This document shows, in pieces, positions 17,979 through 26,429 of a stretch of 64,000 nucleotides of DNA; positions within the stretch are counted from its first letter, which is position 1; each line of letters begins with the position of its first letter. Made by a program: the position numbers and the translations under genes. Source of the stretch: Planctomycetota bacterium (lineage in GTDB: Bacteria; Planctomycetota; Phycisphaerae; UBA1845; UTPLA1); NCBI GenBank assembly GCA_015654675.1, contig JAATGM010000055.1:1-64000 (forward strand), in the 5' to 3' direction. Under the pieces are notes generated by a model that was not told where the DNA came from, did no database searches, and was given only the letters and a program-made list of their open reading frames with translations.

Positions 17979-19375
17979 ACTTGGAAGACGGCCATTTGTG
18001 TTGGTGAGCCGACTTCGGCGTCGTCGGGGCCGATTGGCACAAAGCGGACGGTGTAGTTGAAGCGGGCGGCGACGCGGCCGGCCCAGGTCTGGAACTCGGT
18101 GCGGGTCCATTCGAAGCGGTGGTCGCGGTGTCGGAGCTTGCCGGCGGGGAGCGTTTCGAAGCGGACGTTGAATTCGACGTTGGGGGTCGTGATGACGATG
18201 GTTTTGGGGCGGGCAAATTCAAAGACGCAGCGCTCCATGGCGGCGAGGCGGGGCGGGTCGAGGTGTTCGATTACTTCGACGATGGATGCGGCGTCGAAGC
18301 CGGCGAGGCGGCTGTCGCGGTAGGTCAGAGCGCCGTGGATGAGCTGGATGCGTTGCTTCTGGAGCGGGGGCAGGCGGTCGAGATGCAGGCGATCGGCCGC
18401 GATGTCGAGAGCGCGGTGGGATACGTCGAGGCCAAGGATTAGCTCGAACTGGCGATGTTTGAGGAGGGCTTGAATGAGGCGACCCTCGCCGCAGCCGAGA
18501 TCGAGGACCCGGGTCGCCCCGCACTGGCGAAGGGCGGCGGTGACGGCCCCAAGGCGCTGGTCATTGAGACGAACGCGTTCTTCGACGACGGCTTCTTCCC
18601 GGTCATGCTTCTCGGCGGCGTCATCGGGATCGGCTTCGTCTTCGGCAACGAGGCGTTCGAGTGCGGCGCGGGCCAGATTCCGGCGGCGTTTGAGATAGCG
18701 AAATGTGATTTCTTCGCGGAGGGGATGGGCTGCAAGCCATCCCTCGCCATGGCGGAGGAGTTTTTCGACTTCGTCTTCGCCGACCCAGTAGTGTTTGTCG
18801 TTGTCGAGGACGGGGATCAACACGTACAGGTGCGAAAGCAGGTCGGTCAGACGGCAGGTCGCGGTGATGGTCATGGCGACGTAGGGCGCGGCGGTGTCGG
18901 GGAAGATTTTCGGGTCGAGCGGCATTGGCTGAACGGTTACTTCGTAGCCGAGCGGTTGAAAGAGTCCCGCGACGAACTCGACGCCACCCCTGGCCGGGAG
19001 GACGGGGAGGGATGCGATGATTGGGATGGGGGTGTTGACGAGCTCTGGGCGCTCGCGGCTGGTTCCGCTCAGGGCGCTACTGAGGACCTGGGCGATCGCG
19101 ACGCTCAGGAACGAAGATGCGACGTAGGGGCGATCGTTGACGTATTGCTCGAGGGTGCGGCCCTCGCCGGGCGGACCGCGGCGGCCGCGGACCAGGCCGA
19201 CTGGGTCGACGTCGAGCAGTAGGGCTGCGGTGCAGCGAGTTTCGTCTGATTCGGTGTAGAAGACATGGGCGCGGCCGAAGGAGAGGTCGAAGGATTGGGT
19301 GCGCGCAGGGTTCTTGTGGAGCAGGAAGCCCAGGTCGGTGGCGGGGTGGTGGGTTGTTGAGATTGTCAGGAGCAT
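17969..19375 (-). CDS. hen1: 3'-terminal RNA ribose 2'-O-methyltransferase Hen1
   Basis: The 468-aa protein has the bacterial Hen1 N-terminal domain that activates the Pnkp ligase (MLLTISTTHHPATDLGFLLHKNP, PYVASSFLSVAIAQVLSSAL). Its C-terminal methyltransferase has RVLDLGCGEGRLIQALL near residue 289, VEVIEHLDPPRLAAME carrying the ExxEH metal ligands near 362, and HRDHRFEWTRTEF near 413. It methylates the 2'-O at the broken RNA end before sealing, which blocks repeat cleavage by ribotoxins. It overlaps pnkp by 10 nt. A REP-bearing gap separates it from the transposase downstream of the DUF2339 gene. Confidence 0.94.
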   Translation of the reverse strand: MLLTISTTHHPATDLGFLLHKNPARTQSFDLSFGRAHVFYTESDETRCTAALLLDVDPVGLVRGRRGPPGEGRTLEQYVNDRPYVASSFLSVAIAQVLSSALSGTSRERPELVNTPIPIIASLPVLPARGGVEFVAGLFQPLGYEVTVQPMPLDPKIFPDTAAPYVAMTITATCRLTDLLSHLYVLIPVLDNDKHYWVGEDEVEKLLRHGEGWLAAHPLREEITFRYLKRRRNLARAALERLVAEDEADPDDAAEKHDREEAVVEERVRLNDQRLGAVTAALRQCGATRVLDLGCGEGRLIQALLKHRQFELILGLDVSHRALDIAADRLHLDRLPPLQKQRIQLIHGALTYRDSRLAGFDAASIVEVIEHLDPPRLAAMERCVFEFARPKTIVITTPNVEFNVRFETLPAGKLRHRDHRFEWTRTEFQTWAGRVAARFNYTVRFVPIGPDDAEVGSPTQMAVFQVCN

Positions 19376-19479
19376 GCTGGTTACTTGGGCGCGGCGTGGG
19401 TGCGCTTTATTCTCGTTCGCTATTACTCACGCCGGTTGTTTGGGGCGTAGCTTAATGTGCTTTTGGTGGGGTGCAAGGG

Positions 19480-19580
19480 GGGGCGAGAATGGATTCTCGC
19501 ACCAGAGGGCAGCAGGCAATCGGGGAGCGTGCGAGAAAGGATTCTCGCACCAGCGTGGGAAGGGATTCACGCACCAGTGT
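19480..19580. repeat. REP-like palindromes, left of the transposase (3 units)
   Basis: Three units in the same orientation are seen. The first (19483-19505) has arms GCGAGAAT/ATTCTCGC. The second (19529-19550) has perfect 9-bp arms GTGCGAGAA/TTCTCGCAC with loop AGGA, followed by CAGC. The third (about 19557-19578) is degenerate (GGGATTCACGCACCAG). Matching units lie on the other side of the transposase. Confidence 0.8.
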
Positions 19581-19606
19581 CACCGGTGGATGCTGATCCC
19601 ATCGAG

Positions 19607-20140
19607 TCACATTTCCAGGAGGTCCATCGGAAGACAGACATCGGGCCGGCCGGCATACCACGACGCGGAGCTGTACCACCAGTCCTCCGGCTTCGCCACG
19701 AGTCCCTTTCGTGTCGGATTGTCGTGCAGGTAACGCAGCTTCTGTTCGAAGAGTGGTCTGGTGGAGATGGCATGCGGATGGAAGCCGTCCTGCCAGAGTG
19801 AGAATTGGCCTTGCTCGCTTCGAGCGGGTTGTGCAGCGCGTTCCAGCCATGCCAGTGTCGAGCTACGTCCGTCCGCGACCAATCGATCGTGGATGCTCCT
19901 CGATGTGAAGCGTTTGAAGTCGCGGATCAGCGCGTGCAAGTCCGGAGCGGCGGCGATGAGATGGATGTGATTGGGCATGACGACAAATGCGAAGAGTTGG
20001 AGTCCCTTCTTGTCGCGGCAGTAAGTCAAGGATTCGATGAGCGGGTCGATATAGCGGGCTTCGATGAAGATCGGCGTCCAGTCGAGGATTGTGATGGTGC
20101 AGAAATATGGGAGGTTTTCGTCCGCTCGATAGCGCGTCAT
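19607..20140 (-). mobile_element. REP-associated tyrosine transposase (RAYT, Y1/HUH family)
   Basis: The 177-aa protein begins MTRYRADENLPYFCTITI and has the HUH pair in VVMPNHIHLIAAAP near residue 63. The tail contains SLWQDGFHPHAI and LRYLHDNPTRKGLVAKPEDWWYSSA, typical of the IS200-like transposase_17 family. RAYTs are single-copy housekeeping-like transposases that mobilise or maintain REP palindromes rather than themselves. Palindromes with arms GTGCGAGAA/TTCTCGCAC lie on both sides, two of them within 140 nt of the start. An upstream in-frame Met at 20188 would add 16 residues. The catalytic Tyr is probably in the LRYLHDNP helix, not confirmed. Confidence 0.88.
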
Positions 20141-20197
20141 GGGTGGGGAGGGTAGTTGAGAGCGTGCAAGGTTGGAAGAGAATGTCATGGCGAGGTG

Positions 20198-20264
20198 GTG
20201 CGAGCAGGGATTCTCGCACCAGCAAAGCTTGTGACGTGGGTGCGAGAAAGGATTCTCGCACCAG
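20198..20264. repeat. REP-like palindromes, right of the transposase (2 units)
   Basis: Two units in the same orientation as those on the left: 20198-20219 (arms GTGCGAG and TTCTCGCAC, one arm mismatched) and 20240-20261 (perfect arms GTGCGAGAA/TTCTCGCAC, loop AGGA), each followed by CAGC. They flank the transposase start and its promoter region. Confidence 0.8.
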
Positions 20265-20280
20265 CGGCGCGTCGACTGGC

Positions 20281-22968
20281 TCAGGGGACGGTTGGTTTCG
20301 GCGTGATTCTTGGGGCTAGCTTCTGGTAAAGGAGTGAGGCGAGGAGCAACAGCACTCCAAGGGCCATGAAGGAGACTACTCGGTAGATCATTTCCAAATG
20401 CGAGAGGTCGACGATGAAGACTTTCAGTACGGTCAGGCCGAATAGCGCGATGGCCATGTAGCGGAGGATGTTGATCAGGCGGGCGAAGCCGACGATTAGC
20501 ATCGCGATTGCTGCCACTCCCCAGAAGATGGAAAGGGCTACGTGCATCGCTAGGTTGGGGTCGCGGAAGCGATTGCGGATTTCTTCGAACTTGAAGGCGC
20601 GCATGATTTCGAAGGTGGGGAGCCAGGTCATCAGGACGACGGTAAACGCCAGCAACGCGGTGCAGGTCTGCGGTTGGGTGAACCAGGGGCCAGTGGTTTG
20701 GCGTTTTGCTCTGACGAAGGCGTAGGCGAGCAGGCCGAGGGCGATGACGGCCAGGCCGACTAGGAAGATGCGATTGGTGCCGATGCCGGTGAGATTGCGC
20801 CAGGTGTCGTTCATGCTCGCGCCGAGCGTGTCGACGACTCCGAACCTTACGAGCGTGAGCCAGGTGAGAACGTAGGTATAGCCGGTGAGGGCGGGTTTGC
20901 GCGTGCCGAAGATTAGCCACATCGCGGCGGCATTGAGGACCCAGAAGGCGGTGAGGTAGATGTTTGCTACATCGAGTGGGTGGGTGAAGCGGAGTCGCCA
21001 GGGTTCGAAGTGGAAGATGCGGATGACTTCGAAGGAGCCGGTCCAGGTGATGACTAGGGCTGACATGACGGCGAGTAAGCCCGCGAAGGCGCGATGCCTC
21101 GTGATTTTTCCGAGTTGAGAGGTGGGGTCGCCGATTGCCCCGAGGCGGGCGAGCAGCGGGCTGGCGAACGCGCACATGGTCGCGACGAGCAGGCCGGTAA
21201 GGACGGCGCGGTTGCGGAAGATTCCGCTGAGCTGTGACCATTCGCCTTCGGTGGCGGCGAAGGTGTCCCAGAGGAGGAACTTGAGGGCGACAACGAAGAC
21301 GAGGATGACGCAGATGGGGGAGGTCTTTGGGAAGCGGAGGGCGACGAGGTACCAGGCGACGGTGAGGGTGAGCCAGCACCAGGTGGCGAGGTAGCGTTCG
21401 TACTGGTCGGCGAAGATGCCGAGGATGATGACGGATCCGAAGGCGAGCAGGGCGATGACGAAGGGGATGTCGATTTTCTGGACGGTGCAGCGGACGGTGA
21501 GCATGGCGGCCGAGGCGTAGGCGGCCAGGCCGAGGCCGACGAAGAGGACGATGAGCCAGTTGAGGTAGAAACTGCCGACGGTGAACAGGTGCGGGGTCAG
21601 GCGGGGGTCGTGGTAGTCGTAGATGAGCAGGTGGCAGAGCGCGGCGACGAGGATTGCGCCGGCCTTGAAACGGAGCCATGGGCGCTGGTGGTTGCGGCAG
21701 AACCAAAGCGAGACGATGGCTTGCAGGCCCCAGGCGATGGGGACGAGGTAGTGGTCGAACTGAAGCGGGGCGGCGAGGGCGAGGAAAGTGAAGCCAGCGA
21801 CGAGTTGGGCTTCGCGGAGGATGGCGGCTGCGGGACCGAGTTTGCCGAGTCGCCAGGCGGTGAAGAGTTGCAGGGCGGCGGTGAGGACGGCGAAGAGGCC
21901 GAGCCACTGGTGGTGTGAGTCGCGCGTGAGGAAATAGACGGAGGCGAAGAAGCAGGAGGTGGCGGCGGTGTAGATGATGGTGAGGATGGCGGCGCGATCG
22001 CGGGTGCCGTGGCGGATGGAGAACTGGCCTTCGACGAAGTAGACGAAATAGAAGGCGAGGATGAAGGCGAGGGTCGTCCAGAGGGCGGCGGGGGCGTAGA
22101 ACTTTTGGTACCAACCGAAGAAGAGTGCGACGGTTCCGAGGAAGCTGAGGAGGCGGAGGACGTCCCACTTTCGGATTGCGCCGCTGACGAGGAAGCCGAT
22201 GTCGAGGATGAGGATGTAGGTGAGCAGGGCGACCTGGGCGTTCTGGCCGGTGCTAAGGGCGAGCGGGGTCCAGAATCCGCCGAGGAGGGTGAGGATGGCG
22301 ATGGCGAGGATGTTTCCGTGGACGGCGAGGACGGTGGAAAGGAGGGTGACGCCGGAGAGGAGGGCGAAGGTCGTTTGGACGTTGAGCAGGTGATAGAAGT
22401 AGTAGGCGGCGAAGGCGGAGAAATAGAGAGTGGCTGTGCCGGCGCCGAGGAGTCCGACGGCGAAGTTTTGGAGTTTGCGGCGGAGGGAGATTTCGCCGGC
22501 GGCGACGAGGGCGAGGCCGATGGCTCCGCCGATGCAGCAGCGGATGGTGGGGCTGATCCAGCCCTTGTCGAAGGAATATTTGACGAAGAAGCCGATGCCG
22601 AGGAGGAGGATGAGGGCGCCGATGCGGTTGAGCCAGGTGCGGCCGATGATGACTTCCATGCCGGCGGATGGGGCGGCGGGGCTGGGGCTGGGGTCGCGGG
22701 CCGATTCGGGGATTTCGATTGTGCGGTAGGTGTCGCGCAGGTCGACGCGGTTCGCTTCGGCGGCGGGCTCGGCGATGATGGGTGGCGGTTCGATCGGCGG
22801 ATGCTTGGGGACAACTGGTTCTTTGGGGGCTGGCTGTTGCGCGGGGGTTGGTTTGGTTGGGCGCCGCTCGGCCTGGCTTAGGCGCCATTCGAGACTGATG
22901 AGCTCTTGTTGCAGGCGTTCGACGTCTGCTCGGAGTTCTTGCAGATCGTCGGGGCGATCGTCGGTCAT
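20281..22968 (-). CDS. DUF2339 polytopic membrane protein
   Basis: The 895-aa protein starts at the ATG at 22968 (MTDDRPDDLQELRADVERLQ). A coiled coil (about 5-35) and a Pro-rich linker precede WLNRIGALILLLGIGFFVKY, the hallmark of DUF2339. More than twenty hydrophobic helices follow, with GWISPTIRCCIGGAIGLALV early on and the end VLLLLASLLYQKLAPRI. Members are among the largest multi-spanning proteins of planctomycetes and other bacteria and have no established function. The stop lies about 20 nt from the REP palindromes. Next upstream is the divergent rhomboid gene, with a shared 180-nt promoter region. Confidence 0.88.
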   Translation of the reverse strand: MTDDRPDDLQELRADVERLQQELISLEWRLSQAERRPTKPTPAQQPAPKEPVVPKHPPIEPPPIIAEPAAEANRVDLRDTYRTIEIPESARDPSPSPAAPSAGMEVIIGRTWLNRIGALILLLGIGFFVKYSFDKGWISPTIRCCIGGAIGLALVAAGEISLRRKLQNFAVGLLGAGTATLYFSAFAAYYFYHLLNVQTTFALLSGVTLLSTVLAVHGNILAIAILTLLGGFWTPLALSTGQNAQVALLTYILILDIGFLVSGAIRKWDVLRLLSFLGTVALFFGWYQKFYAPAALWTTLAFILAFYFVYFVEGQFSIRHGTRDRAAILTIIYTAATSCFFASVYFLTRDSHHQWLGLFAVLTAALQLFTAWRLGKLGPAAAILREAQLVAGFTFLALAAPLQFDHYLVPIAWGLQAIVSLWFCRNHQRPWLRFKAGAILVAALCHLLIYDYHDPRLTPHLFTVGSFYLNWLIVLFVGLGLAAYASAAMLTVRCTVQKIDIPFVIALLAFGSVIILGIFADQYERYLATWCWLTLTVAWYLVALRFPKTSPICVILVFVVALKFLLWDTFAATEGEWSQLSGIFRNRAVLTGLLVATMCAFASPLLARLGAIGDPTSQLGKITRHRAFAGLLAVMSALVITWTGSFEVIRIFHFEPWRLRFTHPLDVANIYLTAFWVLNAAAMWLIFGTRKPALTGYTYVLTWLTLVRFGVVDTLGASMNDTWRNLTGIGTNRIFLVGLAVIALGLLAYAFVRAKRQTTGPWFTQPQTCTALLAFTVVLMTWLPTFEIMRAFKFEEIRNRFRDPNLAMHVALSIFWGVAAIAMLIVGFARLINILRYMAIALFGLTVLKVFIVDLSHLEMIYRVVSFMALGVLLLLASLLYQKLAPRITPKPTVP

Positions 22969-23149
22969 GTCGTGTGCGTCCCTCGACGGTCGGCCGGCGA
23001 CGATGAGCCGGCTTTCACGACGGAGCATATCGGTTTGGGCCGCTGGGGCAAAGCGGGGATTGGGCGGGTTGGCGAGGATGGACTAGAATGCTTGCAGCTT
23101 GATCGTTCCGTCCGGGACGTTGATCGCTCAGCGAGTTGTTGAAACCTCT

Positions 23150-24367
23150 ATGTTGTTGCTTCCGTATCGAACTGACGCGCCGATTCGTCGCACGCCGACG
23201 GTCAACTATGTGTTGATCGGGTTGAATGTGGCGGTGTTCGTCGTGCAGAAGATGCTGGGGGACGCGCGTTCGGACGAGCTGTTCAAGCCGTACATGTTGT
23301 GGCCGGGTGCGCCGAAGGTAGTGCAGTTTGTTTCGTACCAGTTCCTGCATGGGGACATTCTGCACCTGGCGGGCAACATGCTGTTCTTGTGGGTGTTTGG
23401 GAACAGCGTGAATGCGAAGATGGGGAATCTGGCTTACGCACTATTTTACCTGGCGTGCGGGGTGTTTGCCGGCGTCGGGTTTGTGTTTGCGGAGGGCGGG
23501 CATCCGTGCGTGGGGGCGAGCGGGGCGATCGCGGGCGTGACGACGGCTTATCTTGTGCTGTTTCCGCGGACGGACGTTACGGTGTTGTACTGGGTCGTGA
23601 TCTTCATCGGGACGACCGCGATTCGTTCGATCTGGCTCATCCTGATCAAGATGGTGTTGTGGGATAATTTCATTTCGATGTATATCGAGCGCGGGGACGG
23701 ATTCACTAGCGTGGCGTACTCGGCGCATATCGCGGGATATCTGGCCGGTTTCGTGCTCACATTGACGATGTTGTGGCTTAAGGCGCTGCCGCGCGATCAC
23801 TTCGACCTGTTGTCGATCTGGCGACGGGCGAATCAGCGGCGGGAGTTTGCTTCAATGATGGCTGATCCGAATGCACGGTCCCAGGCACAGTATGGGCGGG
23901 TGGCGCGGCCGGCCGGGGCGGCAGCAGTTGTGCTGGCGCGGCCGGTCGATCCGATGGCGGGGATGCGCGATGCGGTGATCGCGGCGTTGTCGTCGGCTGA
24001 TCCGACGGGGGCGATGGATCGCTATGCGGAGTTGATTTCGAAGGATCCGGAGCAGGGGTTGCCGCCGCGGTTTCAGCTTGAGATTGGCAATCAGTTCATG
24101 GCGAGCCAGCGGTATGGCCAGGCGGCGGCCGCCTACGAGACATTCCTGCGGCACTATTCGACGGCGGCGAACGCGAACGAAGTGAAACTGCTGCTGGGGA
24201 TTCTGTATGCGCGGTATGTGCCGCAGTATGAGCGGGCGCGCAGCTTTCTGGTGGAGTGTGTTGAGAAGCTGACGAGTCCGGCGCAGCGGGCGCAGGCGTC
24301 GCAGTGGCTGGCGGAGGTAAGCCGGGCACTGGGCGGCGGAGCGGCGGGGGCGACGCCATCGACGTAG
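23150..24367 (+). CDS. Rhomboid intramembrane serine protease with C-terminal TPR-like region
   Basis: From the ATG at 23150 the protein is 405 aa. The rhomboid core has FLHGDILHLAGNMLFLWVFG near residue 64, the catalytic Ser in GASGAIAGV near 124 and the catalytic His in AYSAHIAGYLAGF near 197. After a linker (about 240-290) a helical region resembles tetratricopeptide repeats (FQLEIGNQFMASQRYGQAAAAYETFL, VKLLLGILYARYVPQYERARSF). Rhomboids cleave membrane helices; the TPR tail probably binds a partner in the cytosol. TAGAAT at about 23083 may be its -10. It is followed at 28 nt by a membrane protein gene. Confidence 0.9.
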   Translation: MLLLPYRTDAPIRRTPTVNYVLIGLNVAVFVVQKMLGDARSDELFKPYMLWPGAPKVVQFVSYQFLHGDILHLAGNMLFLWVFGNSVNAKMGNLAYALFYLACGVFAGVGFVFAEGGHPCVGASGAIAGVTTAYLVLFPRTDVTVLYWVVIFIGTTAIRSIWLILIKMVLWDNFISMYIERGDGFTSVAYSAHIAGYLAGFVLTLTMLWLKALPRDHFDLLSIWRRANQRREFASMMADPNARSQAQYGRVARPAGAAAVVLARPVDPMAGMRDAVIAALSSADPTGAMDRYAELISKDPEQGLPPRFQLEIGNQFMASQRYGQAAAAYETFLRHYSTAANANEVKLLLGILYARYVPQYERARSFLVECVEKLTSPAQRAQASQWLAEVSRALGGGAAGATPST

Positions 24368-24395
24368 GCGCTTGAGCGTGGTTTGAGGCGGGTGC

Positions 24396-24965
24396 ATGGA
24401 CGGCGAGGCGTCGGCGAAGGCAGTGCGGGGGAATGCCGGGGTGGCGGTGCTTCCCGGCGCGCTGATGACATTTTACGGCTGGTATTCATCTTTCATTGTC
24501 GCGGGGGACGGATCTCTTCACGATTTTTCGATGGTCGTGGTGCAGAATGTGCTGAGGTTTGGCGGGCCGTTGCTGCTCCTCGCGGCGGGACTGTGCGCGA
24601 TCGGGCGTCGGGAAGGGTTGTGGGTGGACTTTGGGGCGTCGGCGTTGTGCGGCGGGTTGCTGCTGCTGATCGGGGTTTACTGGATCGCCGTCGATCGAGA
24701 CCTGAATGACTTTCTCTATGCAATCTTCGGGGCGGTGATGCTGGGGAGCGTGCGGCATAGTTGGCGGCTGCTGGGAGCCATGCGCGGAGCACCCGTGCCG
24801 CATGAAGAGGAACGCATTGCCGCCGCGCCGGTCGTGGCTCGTGATCTGCCGACGATTCCGGAGGGGCCGCCGCCGGCGGATGGATATCTGGCGGCGCTTG
24901 GACGGTCGGCGAAGGAGCGGCGCGAGGCGCGCGAGGGTCGGAAGGGCGGCGATGGCGGAGTCTGA
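24396..24965 (+). CDS. Small membrane protein, unknown function
   Basis: The 189-aa protein has four likely membrane helices (about 15-35, 46-67, 77-98, 106-122), for example VLRFGGPLLLLAAGLCAIG and ALCGGLLLLIGVYWIAVD. A soluble, Pro/Ala-rich and then strongly charged C-terminus follows (AKERREAREGRKGGDGG). I do not recognise the family. Its last 14 nt overlap the start of the ThiF-like gene and it follows the rhomboid by 28 nt, so the four genes from 23150 to 26341 look like one operon. Confidence 0.75.
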   Translation: MDGEASAKAVRGNAGVAVLPGALMTFYGWYSSFIVAGDGSLHDFSMVVVQNVLRFGGPLLLLAAGLCAIGRREGLWVDFGASALCGGLLLLIGVYWIAVDRDLNDFLYAIFGAVMLGSVRHSWRLLGAMRGAPVPHEEERIAAAPVVARDLPTIPEGPPPADGYLAALGRSAKERREAREGRKGGDGGV

Positions 24966-26019
24966 GGCCGGCGGGTCGCGGATGAGCGCGGAGCTGGAGC
25001 GATACTCGCGGCAGGTTTTGTTCGGTCCGCTCGGTGAAGAGGGGCAGCGGCGGCTGATGGCGTCGCGGGTGACGCTGATCGGGTGCGGGGCGCTGGGGAC
25101 GGTCATCGCGGACACGCTGGTACGGGCGGGTGTCGGGTTTCTGCGCGTCGTCGATCGGGATTACATCGAGCCGAACAATCTGCAGCGCCAAGTCCTCTTC
25201 GATGAGCGGGACGTGGCCGAGGGGTTGCCGAAGGCGGCCGCGGCGGCGGCGAAGCTGGCGCGGATCAACTCGTCGGTGACGGTTGAGCCGGTGGTGGCGG
25301 ATGCGAACCATCGGAACATCGAGGAACTAGTGGACGGGGCGGGGCTGGTACTGGACGGGACGGACAATTTCGAGACGCGGTTTTTGATCAACGATGTGGC
25401 CGTGAAACGCGGCCTGGCGTGGGTGTATGGGGCTTGCGTGAGTTCTACCGGGATGGTGATGCCGATCATTCCGGGCGAGACGCCGTGTCTGCGGTGCGTG
25501 TGGTCGGAGCCGCCGCCGCCGGGTGCGAGCGCGACCTGCGATACGGCCGGCGTGCTGTCGCCGGTGGTGCATGTGGTGGCGGCGATGCAGGCCATGGAGG
25601 CGATCAAGCTGCTGGCGGGCCGGGCGGGCGCGGTGAGTCGGGGTCTGTTGCAGATCGATGTGTGGAGCGGGCGGTTTGAGACGTTTGATATGTCGGCGGC
25701 GCGGGACGCGGGGTGCGCCTGCTGCGGGCGGCGGGAATTCGAGTTCCTGAGCGGGTCGCGCGGCGGCGGGGCAGCGACGCTGTGCGGGCGGAACGCGGTG
25801 CAGGTGGGCGGTTCGGGGGCGGGGCGGCCGGATTTCGGGCAGATCGCGGAGCGCGTGGCGGCGGTGGCGACTTCGCCGCCGCAATCGAACCGCTTTATGC
25901 TGCGGTTTTCGGTCGGACGATATGATGTGACGGTGTTCGCGGACGGACGGGCCATCATCAAGGGCACGCCCGACCCAGACGAGGCGCGGAGTGTTTATGC
26001 GAAATACGTTGGTGCGTAG
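24952..26019 (+). CDS. ThiF/MoeB/HesA-type E1-like adenylyltransferase
   Basis: The 355-aa protein (ATG 24952; the ATG at 24982 is also possible) begins LERYSRQVLFGPLGEEGQRR, followed by the ATP-binding VTLIGCGALGTVIADTL, DRDYIEPNNLQRQVLF and LVLDGTDNFETRFLIND, then PIIPGETPCLRCVW with the first Zn CxxC and GCACCGR with the second. E1-like enzymes adenylate the C-terminus of ubiquitin-like sulfur carriers (ThiS, MoaD). A roughly 80-residue C-terminal part after the zinc ligands contains the ThiF/MoeB-tail strand pattern SVGRYDVTVFADGRAIIKGT. No carrier gene is adjacent, so its partner is unknown. Confidence 0.88.
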   Translation: MAESEAGGSRMSAELERYSRQVLFGPLGEEGQRRLMASRVTLIGCGALGTVIADTLVRAGVGFLRVVDRDYIEPNNLQRQVLFDERDVAEGLPKAAAAAAKLARINSSVTVEPVVADANHRNIEELVDGAGLVLDGTDNFETRFLINDVAVKRGLAWVYGACVSSTGMVMPIIPGETPCLRCVWSEPPPPGASATCDTAGVLSPVVHVVAAMQAMEAIKLLAGRAGAVSRGLLQIDVWSGRFETFDMSAARDAGCACCGRREFEFLSGSRGGGAATLCGRNAVQVGGSGAGRPDFGQIAERVAAVATSPPQSNRFMLRFSVGRYDVTVFADGRAIIKGTPDPDEARSVYAKYVGA

Positions 26020-26341
26020 GTTGGTGCTGGTTTCCGCGACGCTGGGGTTGCTCACGGGATGCTCCGAGTTCGTGCTGGAGGGAATCATCAGCGATCGCGA
26101 GACGGCGCGGCCGCTGCCGTATGTGAAGATTGATCAGGAGAAGGGGGACAACTGGAAGCACGTGGGGGACACGGATGGGCGCGGCCGGTATTGGATCATG
26201 AAGGATCGCGTGGGTGGCGGCGGGGCGATGCGATTATCGAAGAACGGTTACCTGGCCACGAAGGTAACGGAAGGGGACTTCCTGACGGGGCAGAGTTTTC
26301 TGCTCGTGCCGACGAATGGGGCGACGGACGACGGATTTTAG
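25997..26341 (+). CDS. Small lipoprotein, possible carboxypeptidase-regulatory-like fold
   Basis: The 114-aa protein has a lipoprotein signal ending LLTGC, with Cys near residue 21. The mature part contains FVLEGIISDRETARPLPYVKI and DTDGRGRYWIMKDRVGG, a strand pattern seen in carboxypeptidase regulatory-like domains that present one-turn extracellular modules. The ATG at 25997 lies inside the ThiF-like gene (23-nt overlap), so it is translated from the same message. Function is not known. Confidence 0.72.
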   Translation: MRNTLVRRLVLVSATLGLLTGCSEFVLEGIISDRETARPLPYVKIDQEKGDNWKHVGDTDGRGRYWIMKDRVGGGGAMRLSKNGYLATKVTEGDFLTGQSFLLVPTNGATDDGF

Positions 26342-26416
26342 GGCGAAATTGAGCTCGCTTTGAGTCGATTCCGAGCGGCGCGCCATCGTAGCGCCGCGTC
26401 GTGGGGCGCGGCGGCG

Positions 26417-26422
26417 TATAAT
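26417..26422 (+). promoter_or_regulatory. -10 box TATAAT of the HAF-repeat gene
   Basis: A perfect TATAAT ends 7 nt before the ATG at 26430. With normal spacing the RNA would start at the ATG, making the message leaderless. No clear -35 and no ribosome binding site are seen. Confidence 0.55.
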
Positions 26423-26429
26423 TGGGTTG

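Noticed and set aside
19480-20264. Possible CRISPR array from repeated GTGCGAGAAAGGATTCTCGC units
   Set aside because: Only five units with irregular spacing on both sides of a transposase, no regular spacers and no cas genes. They are REP palindromes.
19607-22168. Single 853-codon minus-strand frame joining the transposase to a long Arg/Pro-rich N-terminus
   Set aside because: Only the C-terminal 177 residues are a real family (RAYT). The rest lies in the wrong frame of the DUF2339 gene.
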